Shown piece after piece: positions 1 through 7,531 of a stretch of 64,000 nucleotides of DNA. Below the pieces are notes generated by a model, which made no database searches, was not told where the DNA came from, and worked only from the letters and a program-made list of their open reading frames with translations. The DNA is from Bacillus sp. AFS041924 (lineage in GTDB: Bacteria; Bacillota; Bacilli; Bacillales; Bacillaceae_G), in contig NZ_NULG01000007.1 of assembly GCF_002577195.1 (NCBI RefSeq), forward strand, positions 124,001-188,000, in the 5' to 3' direction. How positions within the stretch are numbered: position 1 is the first letter of the stretch; the number at the start of each line of letters is the position of its first letter. The position numbers and the translations under genes are program-made.

Positions 1-1
1 C

Positions 2-712
2 CGTAATGATTTAGATAAATTTGCTGTAGGAAAACCAGGTCGTACACCGATCCACCCTCAGTATTTAACGAAGATGGTAAGTGACCTTGCAAATGAAGAT
101 GCTATATTTACATGTGATGTCGGTACTCCTACATTATGGTCTGCAAGATATTTACAAATGAATGGAAAGAGAAGATTACTCGGATCATTTAATCACGGAA
201 CAATGGCTAATGCGATGCCTCAAGCGATTGGTGCCCAAGTTTCACAACCTGATCGCCAAGTTGTCGCATTATGTGGTGATGGAGGCCTATCAATGCTAAT
301 GGGCGATTTATTAACAATCCACCAGCATAAATTACCTGTAAAAATAATTGTTTTTAATAATAGTGCGCTAAGTTTTGTAGAATTAGAAATGAAAGCTGCC
401 GGTTACTTAGAAACTGGAACAACTTTAGAAAATCCTAACTTTGCTTCATTAGCCCAAGCGATGGGAATAGAAGGCTATCGTGTAGAAGACCCGGCTGATT
501 TAGAATCTACTGTACAACGTGCGTTTGAGCACAATGGACCAGCATTAATTGATGTTTTAGTAAACCGTCAGGAATTAGCAATGCCTCCTAAAGTGAGTAT
601 TGAACAAGCTCATGGCTTTACTCTATGGACATTAAAAGCTGTATTAAATGGACATGCTAGTGACGTGATTGATCTTGCTAAATCGAATCTATTAGATCGA
701 TTCCATCTATAA
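2..712 (+). CDS. Thiamine-pyrophosphate enzyme, pyruvate oxidase-like (3' part only)
   Basis: The reading frame is open from the first bases of the window, so the start and the N-terminal two thirds lie outside. The visible part (about 236 residues) is the C-terminal TPP-binding domain. It carries the family motif, GDG followed 25 residues later by NN ([11 protein letters not shown]...VFNN), which binds the Mg-diphosphate of TPP. In the Bacillus pyruvate oxidase family (YdaP/PoxB type) this domain follows the PYR and FAD-binding domains; the enzyme decarboxylates pyruvate at the membrane or in the cytosol. Other members of the superfamily (acetolactate synthase, oxalyl-CoA decarboxylase) cannot be excluded without the missing part. 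A rho-independent terminator follows directly. Confidence 0.75.
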   Translation, partial: RNDLDKFAVGKPGRTPIHPQYLTKMVSDLANEDAIFTCDVGTPTLWSARYLQMNGKRRLLGSFNHGTMANAMPQAIGAQVSQPDRQVVALCGDGGLSMLMGDLLTIHQHKLPVKIIVFNNSALSFVELEMKAAGYLETGTTLENPNFASLAQAMGIEGYRVEDPADLESTVQRAFEHNGPALIDVLVNRQELAMPPKVSIEQAHGFTLWTLKAVLNGHASDVIDLAKSNLLDRFHL

Positions 713-717
713 TTTAA

Positions 718-747
718 GGACCCGTTTGGACTAAAACGGGTTCTTTT
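718..747 (+). terminator. Rho-independent terminator of the pyruvate oxidase-like gene
   Basis: An 8-bp stem ACCCGTTT / AAACGGGT with a 6-nt loop is followed by a T-rich stretch, 8 bases after the stop codon. Confidence 0.85.
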
Positions 748-782
748 GCTGTTGAACACATATTTTCATATCATCCTAATTG

Positions 783-889
783 ATATTTAAGCCACTTTGA
801 TCGTTAATTAATCCACTTTCTCTGTTAATTAAGCCACTTTCTCATTTAATTAAGCCAAGTTCACTATTTTTCAAGCCATGTTCACACAC
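783..889. repeat. Degenerate tandem repeat, about five units of 21-22 bp
   Basis: Five successive units share the core TTAAT(T)AAGCCACTTTCTC. The two central copies are nearly identical and the outer ones have drifted (CCAAGTTCAC, CCATGTTCAC). The array sits between two convergent terminators and has no reading frame or Shine-Dalgarno site. It is not a CRISPR array because there are no unique spacers between units. Function unknown. Confidence 0.6.
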
Positions 890-904
890 TGTTCGCGTTT
901 TTCA

Positions 905-943
905 CTATAAAAAAAGAACCCGCTCAATTGAAACGGGTTCTTC
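905..943 (-). terminator. Terminator of the ABC exporter operon
   Basis: Read on the minus strand, AAGAACCCG pairs with CGGGTTCTT over an 11-nt loop and is followed by a run of T. It begins 3 bases after the ATPase stop codon. Confidence 0.85.
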
Positions 944-945
944 CA

Positions 946-1629
946 CTAAATTTGTTCAGTAAGTTTTCCATTTTCGATATAAACTACACGATCACATAAA
1001 TCTAGCATCCTTTTATCATGCGTAACCATAATCGCAGCTTTTTGTCTTTGTTTAACTTCCTTTGAAAGCATTTCAACGACTGCTCTTCCTCTTTCAGAAT
1101 CGAGACTAGCTGTTGGTTCATCCGCAAAAATGACTTCTGGATCATTCATAAGTGCTCTAGCGATTGCCACTCGTTGTCTTTCACCACCTGATAGATTTTC
1201 TGGATAATTTCTCATCCTTTTAGATAATCCTAATTGCTCAAGTAGTTCATTAGCTTTCTTTTCTGCAACTTTATTTTTTATCCCTGCTAATTCTGCAATT
1301 AATAAAAGCTGATCTTTAACTGTTAAATATGGGATTAAATTAGACATTTGAAAAATGAATCCAATTTTAGATAGTCTAAATTCATTCAGCTTATTTGCAG
1401 GGAGATTGCTAATTTCGATACCATCTATTAAAATTTTCCCATTACTCGGAGATAGTAATGCTCCTGCTATTGAGAGGAAGGTACTTTTTCCTGAGCCTGA
1501 AGGACCTACGACTGCTACTAGTTCACCAGCTTTTACTTGAATGGAAACTTGATCTAATACCGTTGTTGCTAACGAATCTCCATCATTATATATTTTGCTA
1601 ATATTATCTAGTACTAGTTTATTACTCAT
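946..1629 (-). CDS. ABC transporter ATP-binding protein (LolD/MacB type)
   Basis: This 227-residue nucleotide-binding subunit has Walker A GPSGSGKST at residues 42-50, the signature LSGGERQR at about 146-153, Walker B VIFADE at about 166-171 and an H-loop MVTHD near 203. The length and the EPTASLD stretch are typical of the LolD/MacB/SalX family, which works with FtsX-like permeases (mechanotransmission or export rather than import). Its start codon touches the stop of the permease gene at 1629, so translation is coupled. It is the last gene of an apparent response regulator - kinase - permease - ATPase unit, which suggests the two-component system controls this transporter. Substrate unknown; in such modules it is often a peptide antibiotic or envelope lipid. 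Confidence 0.9.
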   Translation of the reverse strand: MSNKLVLDNISKIYNDGDSLATTVLDQVSIQVKAGELVAVVGPSGSGKSTFLSIAGALLSPSNGKILIDGIEISNLPANKLNEFRLSKIGFIFQMSNLIPYLTVKDQLLLIAELAGIKNKVAEKKANELLEQLGLSKRMRNYPENLSGGERQRVAIARALMNDPEVIFADEPTASLDSERGRAVVEMLSKEVKQRQKAAIMVTHDKRMLDLCDRVVYIENGKLTEQI

Positions 1630-2714
1630 TAAAAAGCCCTCCCTATTGCTTCAATCGCATCAATTTTTACTACTTTTAATAAAGAAATTAATGAGCCAAC
1701 AATTGCAACAAATAGAAATAATAAAGAACTTCCTATAATTAATTGAGCATCAAATACAAAAGGTAAACCTGCTGGTAATACTTTCGATAATCCAAATGTT
1801 ATTGAAATGCTAATTATTAAGCTAAAAAGTGTAAGCGTTAAAACTTGAAAAATGATGTTTTTCGCTAAATAACTAGTTTTTGAACCTATAGCTTTTAGCA
1901 CTCCGAATTGATTAATTTTTTGAATTGTAATGATATAGAAAAAGACTGCCAACACAAATGCACCGATAAAGAATAGAAAAACAATCATCATTAGTAACGA
2001 GCCCTGTTCTTCTTTATAACCAGGTATTCCTTTTAATGCTTGTTTTTTATTAATTACTTCTACTCCTGAGACTTTTTCATTTATCTTTTTTGCAGTAAAT
2101 TCATTTGTTTTTAATGCAATAGTATTAAATGAATTCTGCCTATTCAAAAGGGGCCACTCTTTATAATTCACATGAATAACCGGTGCATGACTATATGACT
2201 GATTCTCCGTAAATCCAACAAGTTTGAACTCTTTACCTGAGATTTGATCTGTAATACTATCACCAATTTGGATTCCTTTTTCTTTCAAGGAAATATCTCC
2301 AACAACTTCATTCGTTGTTGTATTATTAATCATTTTGCCTTCAATTATCTTAGGAGCTGCTATTCCATTCACATCAATTCCAAATATGGTAGCATCTATT
2401 TTTTTAGATGTCCCTTCCTTCAGAAAAGTAGTCATTTGAACTCCTAAAGTTGTTGAATTTTTCTCACCAGCAAGTTTCTGAACTTCATTTATTTGTTTTT
2501 CCGTTAACATTGAATGATTAATTTGTTTACCTGATTCCTTTTGTAAAACAAAATAGTTTGAGGCCATGCTATCAATGGATGAAGCATTATCAAATGACAA
2601 TCCTTTTGCTAATCCTGAAACAAATAACACAAGAAAAGATATGAGGATCATGATTAAGCTGATTAATAAAAATCGTAATTTTGCATGTTTAAATTCCCTT
2701 AATGCAAGAAACAC
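1629..2714 (-). CDS. FtsX-like ABC transporter permease
   Basis: The 361-residue protein has the MacB/FtsX layout: one membrane segment near residues 13-35, a large extracytoplasmic domain (about 36-240), then three membrane segments near 240-262, 283-307 and 324-346. The C-terminal motif KVVKIDAIEAI is characteristic of FtsX-type permeases. It overlaps the downstream ATPase gene and starts 115 bp after the sensor-kinase gene. It is much shorter than BceB-type bacitracin permeases (about 650 residues, ten segments), so a simple Bce assignment is not supported. Export or envelope handling of an unknown substrate is the reasonable inference. Confidence 0.85.
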   Translation of the reverse strand: MFLALREFKHAKLRFLLISLIMILISFLVLFVSGLAKGLSFDNASSIDSMASNYFVLQKESGKQINHSMLTEKQINEVQKLAGEKNSTTLGVQMTTFLKEGTSKKIDATIFGIDVNGIAAPKIIEGKMINNTTTNEVVGDISLKEKGIQIGDSITDQISGKEFKLVGFTENQSYSHAPVIHVNYKEWPLLNRQNSFNTIALKTNEFTAKKINEKVSGVEVINKKQALKGIPGYKEEQGSLLMMIVFLFFIGAFVLAVFFYIITIQKINQFGVLKAIGSKTSYLAKNIIFQVLTLTLFSLIISISITFGLSKVLPAGLPFVFDAQLIIGSSLLFLFVAIVGSLISLLKVVKIDAIEAIGRAF

Positions 2715-2829
2715 CTGTCATTCATCTCCTTTAACATACTAAATTTGTAGAGTATAAAAAATAAAATCACTCTTTGTAATTTAAAGTATAGGAATGTTAG
2801 ATGAACAACAGGTGAACAGTCGATTACAA

Positions 2830-4218
2830 TTATAAAATATGATTATTTGGAATGGATAGATGAAATTTAGTTCCTTCGCCAACTTTACTGATTACCTCAA
2901 TACGCCCATTATGCAATTCAATGATTTGTTTTACGATTGCTAAACCTAAGCCGCTGCTAGATTCTTTTCGGTTCCTTGCTTTATCAACAATAAAAAATCG
3001 ATTAAAAATTTGCGTTAAATCATGTTCAGAAATGCCAATTCCAGTATCTTGAAATTCGATTTGAACATGATCTTCATTACTACTAAGTTTTATTGAGATT
3101 GATCCACCTTGATGATTGAATTTAATACTATTTGTCATTAAATTTGTCCAAACTTGATGCAGCAAATTCTTATCAGCGTAGACTAAAGTTTGTGGTAATT
3201 CTAAATCAATAGCCAAATCCTTGTTTCTCCAACTCCATTCAGTTGTAAAAACTACTTGTTTTATTTGTTCTGCCACATCAAACGATGTTTTTTGTAAAAT
3301 ACTTTCTTCCTTATCTAATGCAGCTAAGGTTAATAATTGTTTACTTAATAAGGACATTCTTCTACTTTCTTCTTCTATGATCGATAAGTAATGATTTCTC
3401 TGCTCTTCAGATAAGCTTTTAGTTTGAAGTGATTGCGAAAACCCTTGTATTGATGCAAGTGGTGATTGAATTTCATGAGATACATTCGAAACAAATTCCT
3501 GGCGCATTGCCTCAATTTGCCCCAATTTTTGTGACATATGTGAAAAGTTGTTTGCAAGTTTTCCTATTTCGTCTTGACGATTAATTTGCAAATGAACATT
3601 GTATTTTCCTTCTGAAATCTTTTTAGTTGCTTCAGTTAATTTAATAATCGGTTTTACAATATACCTTGTACTAACTAAAACTAATATAATACTTAATATG
3701 ATTGTCAGTAAAAGGAGAATTGAAAAGAGAATACGTAATTCTCCAAATTGAAGCTGTACATTTGGTCTCATAAAAAGTGCTAGCTGATTATTCCCTGACT
3801 TGACCGGAACACCAATTGTATTACTCAAAGTGTTATCAAAAAAACCAGTCACAAATAATGATGTAGGGAATTCAGCAATGCCGTGATAAACCTTTCCGTT
3901 TATCACGGAATCAATCACTTTACGATCTAGTTTTTTATCTCTAAAAGAACCACCATAATAGGATTTATTTTCTTCTTCATCCACTATTAAAATTTGATAT
4001 CCTAATTTACTCACACTATTTAAATAGTTACTTAGCTCTATTTCATTATTATCTTCATAAAAAGTGCCAATATCTAGAGCCATTTTAGTTAATTTTTTAT
4101 CATTATAAGGCTTTAAATTATAGTGGTAATACACATTAGAAAAAAAGAATGACAATAAACTGCTACAGATCATAACAATGATGATTGTAAGAACAATTCT
4201 TATGTATAAAGTTTTCAC
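2830..4218 (-). CDS. Two-component sensor histidine kinase
   Basis: The protein has 462 residues. It shows an N-terminal membrane segment (about 5-27), an extracytoplasmic sensor region (about 28-160), a second membrane segment (about 161-184), a HAMP linker, a HisKA domain with phospho-acceptor His248 in the H box VSNVSHEIQSPL, and a HATPase domain with N box (WTNLMTNSIKFN) and G boxes (DTGIGIS, GLGLAIV). The ATG overlaps the response-regulator stop by 4 bases (ATGA), so the two are co-translated. The large sensor loop distinguishes it from the intramembrane-sensing BceS kinases. It probably reports on the envelope or an external compound and drives the ABC genes downstream. Confidence 0.9.
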   Translation of the reverse strand: MKTLYIRIVLTIIIVMICSSLLSFFFSNVYYHYNLKPYNDKKLTKMALDIGTFYEDNNEIELSNYLNSVSKLGYQILIVDEEENKSYYGGSFRDKKLDRKVIDSVINGKVYHGIAEFPTSLFVTGFFDNTLSNTIGVPVKSGNNQLALFMRPNVQLQFGELRILFSILLLLTIILSIILVLVSTRYIVKPIIKLTEATKKISEGKYNVHLQINRQDEIGKLANNFSHMSQKLGQIEAMRQEFVSNVSHEIQSPLASIQGFSQSLQTKSLSEEQRNHYLSIIEEESRRMSLLSKQLLTLAALDKEESILQKTSFDVAEQIKQVVFTTEWSWRNKDLAIDLELPQTLVYADKNLLHQVWTNLMTNSIKFNHQGGSISIKLSSNEDHVQIEFQDTGIGISEHDLTQIFNRFFIVDKARNRKESSSGLGLAIVKQIIELHNGRIEVISKVGEGTKFHLSIPNNHIL

Positions 4219-4892
4219 TTTTTAGAGACCTCCAATTTATACCCAACACCACGAACAGTTTTAATACTAAAATCATCTGTTAGAGTAGAAAATCTCTCAC
4301 GTAAACGTTTAATATGAACATTTATTGTTCGATCATCACCCTCAAAATCAGCACCCCATATTAATTGGATTAACTCATCTCGTGTAAAAATTCGATCCGG
4401 ATAACTTGCCAATTGAGATAATAATTCAAATTCCTTCATCGGAAGCATTAATAATTTGCCACTACAATAAACCTCATAGCTCTTCCGATCAATAACCGTC
4501 TCGTTCAGCTTAATTTTTTGAGAGCTAATCATATTGTATCGCCTTAACAATGCCTTAATCCGAAAACATATTTCTTTTGGCTCAAAGGGTTTTGTTAAAT
4601 AATCATCTGTTCCAACAGCAAAACCTTTTTCTTTATCAGAAAGCTCGCTTTTTGCAGTTAATAATATTACTGGAAAATCATAATACTCTCTAATTTCTTC
4701 ACAAAGCTGATACCCATCTTTACCAGGCATCATGACATCTACAATCGCTAAATTAATTTGTCGACTCTCTAGTAAAGCAGAAGCCTCATCTCCGTTAGCT
4801 GCTTCAAATGTCGAATAGCCTTCTGATTGTAAATACATTTTCAGCAATTCTCTTATATGTGAGTCGTCATCAACGATTAAAATTCGAATCAT
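4215..4892 (-). CDS. OmpR/PhoB-family response regulator
   Basis: The 225-residue protein has a receiver domain with the acidic pocket D8-D9, phospho-acceptor Asp52 (VDVMMPGKDG), Thr79 and Lys101, followed by a winged-helix trans_reg_C domain whose recognition region contains DDRTINVHIKRLRERF and ends in the usual TVRGVGYKLE. It is preceded by a GGGGAT Shine-Dalgarno site and is the first gene of the four-gene unit. Binding-site sequences cannot be read from the window, but the 115-bp gap before the permease is a plausible second regulated promoter. Confidence 0.92.
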   Translation of the reverse strand: MIRILIVDDDSHIRELLKMYLQSEGYSTFEAANGDEASALLESRQINLAIVDVMMPGKDGYQLCEEIREYYDFPVILLTAKSELSDKEKGFAVGTDDYLTKPFEPKEICFRIKALLRRYNMISSQKIKLNETVIDRKSYEVYCSGKLLMLPMKEFELLSQLASYPDRIFTRDELIQLIWGADFEGDDRTINVHIKRLRERFSTLTDDFSIKTVRGVGYKLEVSKK

Positions 4893-5313
4893 AATTTATC
4901 CCCATTCTTTGAAATTAGTACAAATCATATCATATTTTAATTTTAATATCCTTTTTCGATCTAATTCATGGGTAGAAATACCGAAGTAATATAATACGAA
5001 AAAAAAAATTCAATAATATAGTTTGTCCCCCATACATTTCTCTATTTTTAAACATAAAATTATTATGTAGTTTAATAATGGCTGTTTTCGTATATCTTGT
5101 TGTTCTTTAAGAAGATGAATGGCTGATTTCACTCCTAAATGTTTATTTATTGAGTAATTGGCGAACAACTCAAAATTTCACTTTTTCTGATACTCCTACA
5201 GAAACCCCACACTTTTTTCAAATAAGCTTCCTTATTTACTCTGTGTTTTAAAAGATATGTTAATATACGACAATCATTTCGAAAAGAGTCCATTGTAGAA
5301 AGAGCAAATCCAA
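4893..5313. other. AT-rich intergenic region
   Basis: It must hold the leftward promoter of the response-regulator gene and the rightward promoter of the DUF4183 gene. I see no convincing -35/-10 pair, terminator or RNA. A short minus-strand frame at 5147-5356 overlaps the DUF4183 start and has no family resemblance or ribosome site. Confidence 0.5.
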
Positions 5314-5697
5314 ATGGCACTTCAACTAGTGAAAATTCTCGACTCTGCTTCTTCAACTATTGAAACTGTCCCAACTGATTCAAGATTCTTCTACGTAACA
5401 ACCACTTCAACAGCAGCTGGTGCAACTTTAACAATTGACCCAGCTGATTTTTTAACTGATACTAGTGCAGCAGTTGCTACACTTCCTACTTTACCTACAA
5501 ATAATAGTTACTTTAATATCTACATTAACGGTGTTCTACAAATGAGTGGTATTTCAGCATATCCCCCTGGAGCAACAGGCGTTGGTTCATTAGCGATTAC
5601 TGTACCTGCTGGAGGAGACGGAATTTTAGCCGATACTCCAATAGTGTTAGAAATAGTAAGTTTTGCACCTACATCTAATATTACTGTTTCAACCTAA
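5314..5697 (+). CDS. DUF4183-domain protein, probably spore-surface associated
   Basis: The 127-residue protein is very rich in Thr, Ala and Ser and almost entirely beta-prone, with the block AGATLTIDPADF and the central NSYFNIYINGVLQMSG that I recognise from DUF4183 proteins of the Bacillus cereus group. There is no signal peptide or membrane segment. Family members often occur near collagen-like or exosporium proteins, but no such neighbour is visible here, so a spore-coat role is inference. The ribosome site (AGAAAGAG) is weak. A strong terminator follows, so the gene is monocistronic. Confidence 0.75.
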   Translation: MALQLVKILDSASSTIETVPTDSRFFYVTTTSTAAGATLTIDPADFLTDTSAAVATLPTLPTNNSYFNIYINGVLQMSGISAYPPGATGVGSLAITVPAGGDGILADTPIVLEIVSFAPTSNITVST

Positions 5698-5705
5698 AAA
5701 TGCTC

Positions 5706-5740
5706 AAAAAAAGTTCCTTTATTTATGGAACTTTTTTTAA
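5706..5740 (+). terminator. Terminator of the DUF4183 gene
   Basis: The stem AAGTTCC / GGAACTT sits within longer A and T tracts (AAAAAAAGTTCC...GGAACTTTTTTT). It could work in both directions. Confidence 0.85.
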
Positions 5741-6098
5741 TTATTTACTAATATTTTGATTATAAAAGCACTTGTGTGAGGATAATTTCTACTTTCGGGT
5801 TTGCTTTCTGTTGGGATCAAGGGAATAGTGGAGATAATTACAAGATTGCACCAATTTTTTCTCCGATTTAAAAAGAAATTAGAACGATTCTGTTAGCTTT
5901 CCATCTGAAAGTCAATTCCACTGTCAACATTTAGTGTGAAATCCATTAACTGGTATGGATAATTTTATATCTTATTTGCAGTTTTGATCATTTTATTTTC
6001 ACTTCTCTAAGTTATATTTGTAGCTATGACGAAACTACAGTATTTATTCTGAAATAAAATAAAAGAACTGCCTACAACAGTCCTTTAGTTATTAATTT
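5741..6098. other. Intergenic region downstream of the NprR-like gene
   Basis: I searched both strands for a short secreted pro-peptide gene of the NprX/PapR kind. Only frames without a hydrophobic signal or good ribosome site exist (for example MDFTLNVDSGIDFQMES on the minus strand). Apart from the terminator at 6058-6086 the 358 bp appear empty. Confidence 0.5.
6058..6086 (-). terminator. Terminator of the NprR-like regulator gene
   Basis: On the minus strand AGGACTG pairs with CAGTTCT (one G-U pair) over a 7-nt loop, followed by TTTATTTTATTT. It lies 13 bases after the stop codon, so nothing is co-transcribed downstream. Confidence 0.8.
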
Positions 6099-7343
6099 TC
6101 ACAGCCCTATTAAGTAGTTAGACATTTCAACTGCCTTCTCAAACTCTTTTTCTTTTACATAATAATCATATAACTGCTTACCATATCGCTTCATCAAAAT
6201 AGTATGATTACGTGACTTAAAATAAGGAAATGCTGTCTTTTCTATGTATTTAATATATTCTTTCGTTTTATTTTCAATGGAATAGATTAGTAATGTAAAA
6301 AGTACTTGATAATGTTCATTATTTAGACCTTCTGCAACTGATAGACCCTTTTGAGCATTATTCAATAAGGCGGATTTTCGCATTAATTTACCTTCTAACG
6401 AACTTTTAAGATAATTATTAAGTCGTTGGAGATAGTTTACAGAAGGCTTTTTCTCCAATTGTAACGCCGCTTTATAATATTTTTGTGCTTTTTCATAATC
6501 TTTTCTTTTAAAGTATTCCAAAGCAAAGTTATTTAATAACATCCCTGTTTTATCTGGTGCATTGAGCGTTTCACTATCATGAATTAGGTTTATATATGAT
6601 TGTTTCAATGCTTTAAAATCTATGTGTACATCGTTGCTTGCATGTAAAAGCATAATTGATTCAGCATTTATAGCACGTAAATAATTACTTGTATCTTTAA
6701 AATGTTTAAGAGCCTTTTCTGCATATACATATGCCATCACTTTTGAATCACTCCAGCCATATGCTACCGCTAAGTGATAGTAGTATTCCGGATTACCATA
6801 CTCATTTATATCAATTTTCTTTAAAGTTTGTATTGCTTTATGATGATTCTCTGTACTTGAGTTATTGTAATTACCTAAATAATAAATCCCCATTACGTGC
6901 AAAAGGAGATTTCTTTCAAAAGGAGTTAGATTCTTATAGTTTCTTTGTACACATTGAATTATCGTATTAGTGTTTATAAGGTCGTTTTGTAAGAGAAAAT
7001 ATCTTGCTAAAAGTAGTTGATATAGGGCATCATATTTTGGCGAATTAATAAAAGGGCTTTTATCCAGCTCATTCTTAAATGATTCAACTTCTTTCATTCT
7101 TAGCTTAATTATTGCTGTATGCCAGTTTTGTAGTTTCTTTTCTAGATTTTCAAAGCTAGTAATTTCTTTTCGAATATCAATTTGTAATCGTTCAGAAAAT
7201 AAGGTAATAATCTCAGAGGAATAGGATGTAGTCCCTCGTTCAATTTTCCCTACGTGCTTGGAAGAGCAAATTCCTTTTCCTAGTTCTTCTTGCGTTAGTC
7301 CGGCTTTTGTGCGATAAAATTTTATAACTTCTCCCTCGATCAA
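6099..7343 (-). CDS. nprR: NprR/PlcR-like HTH-TPR regulator (RRNPP family)
   Basis: The 414-residue protein has an N-terminal HTH_3 domain (about residues 5-58: TKAGLTQEELGKGICSSKHV, IERG) followed by a long array of tetratricopeptide helices to the C-terminus. Length and layout match NprR, a sensor that binds a re-imported peptide and activates extracellular protease genes. The neighbour transcribed in the same direction is an M4 neutral protease, the classic NprR target. The start is a TTG with a strong GGGGGAG site 6 bases upstream. Unlike B. cereus nprR, no nprX-like pheromone gene follows; a terminator does. The alternatives are a PlcR- or Rgg-like regulator, or a peptide encoded elsewhere. 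Confidence 0.75.
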   Translation of the reverse strand: MIEGEVIKFYRTKAGLTQEELGKGICSSKHVGKIERGTTSYSSEIITLFSERLQIDIRKEITSFENLEKKLQNWHTAIIKLRMKEVESFKNELDKSPFINSPKYDALYQLLLARYFLLQNDLINTNTIIQCVQRNYKNLTPFERNLLLHVMGIYYLGNYNNSSTENHHKAIQTLKKIDINEYGNPEYYYHLAVAYGWSDSKVMAYVYAEKALKHFKDTSNYLRAINAESIMLLHASNDVHIDFKALKQSYINLIHDSETLNAPDKTGMLLNNFALEYFKRKDYEKAQKYYKAALQLEKKPSVNYLQRLNNYLKSSLEGKLMRKSALLNNAQKGLSVAEGLNNEHYQVLFTLLIYSIENKTKEYIKYIEKTAFPYFKSRNHTILMKRYGKQLYDYYVKEKEFEKAVEMSNYLIGL

Positions 7344-7401
7344 TGAATGCTCCCCCTATCCTAAAATTTATACTAAATATACTATATATTTAATATTTTT
7401 T

Positions 7402-7422
7402 AACAGTTATATTGTCACTGTT
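7402..7422. promoter_or_regulatory. Inverted repeat in the promoter region of the NprR-like gene
   Basis: AACAGT and ACTGTT are perfect arms around a 9-bp centre. On the minus strand the repeat overlaps GTGACA, a possible -35 that stands 17 bp from TATTAA. It could be an autoregulatory site; this is inference only. Confidence 0.35.
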
Positions 7423-7486
7423 TATTAAGTTTTTTTAATAGAAAACTAATTATTCGGACTAACAGGAAAAAGTTAAAGAAAATAAG

Positions 7487-7521
7487 AAAACCATGAACAG
7501 CCAAGTTTGTTCATGGTTTTT
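7487..7521 (-). terminator. Terminator of the neutral protease gene
   Basis: A perfect 13-bp stem, AAAACCATGAACA / TGTTCATGGTTTT, with an 8-nt loop and flanking A/T tracts, lies just after the protease stop codon. Confidence 0.9.
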
Positions 7522-7531
7522 AAGTTAATTA

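Noticed and set aside
783..889. Possible CRISPR array
   Set aside because: Units are contiguous and degenerate with no unique spacers and no cas genes nearby.
5147..5356. A minus-strand frame of 69 codons overlapping the DUF4183 start
   Set aside because: No ribosome site, no known motif, overlaps a well-supported gene on the other strand.
5741..6098. Short frames as an nprX-like pheromone gene
   Set aside because: None has a hydrophobic signal segment or good ribosome spacing, and a terminator separates them from the regulator.
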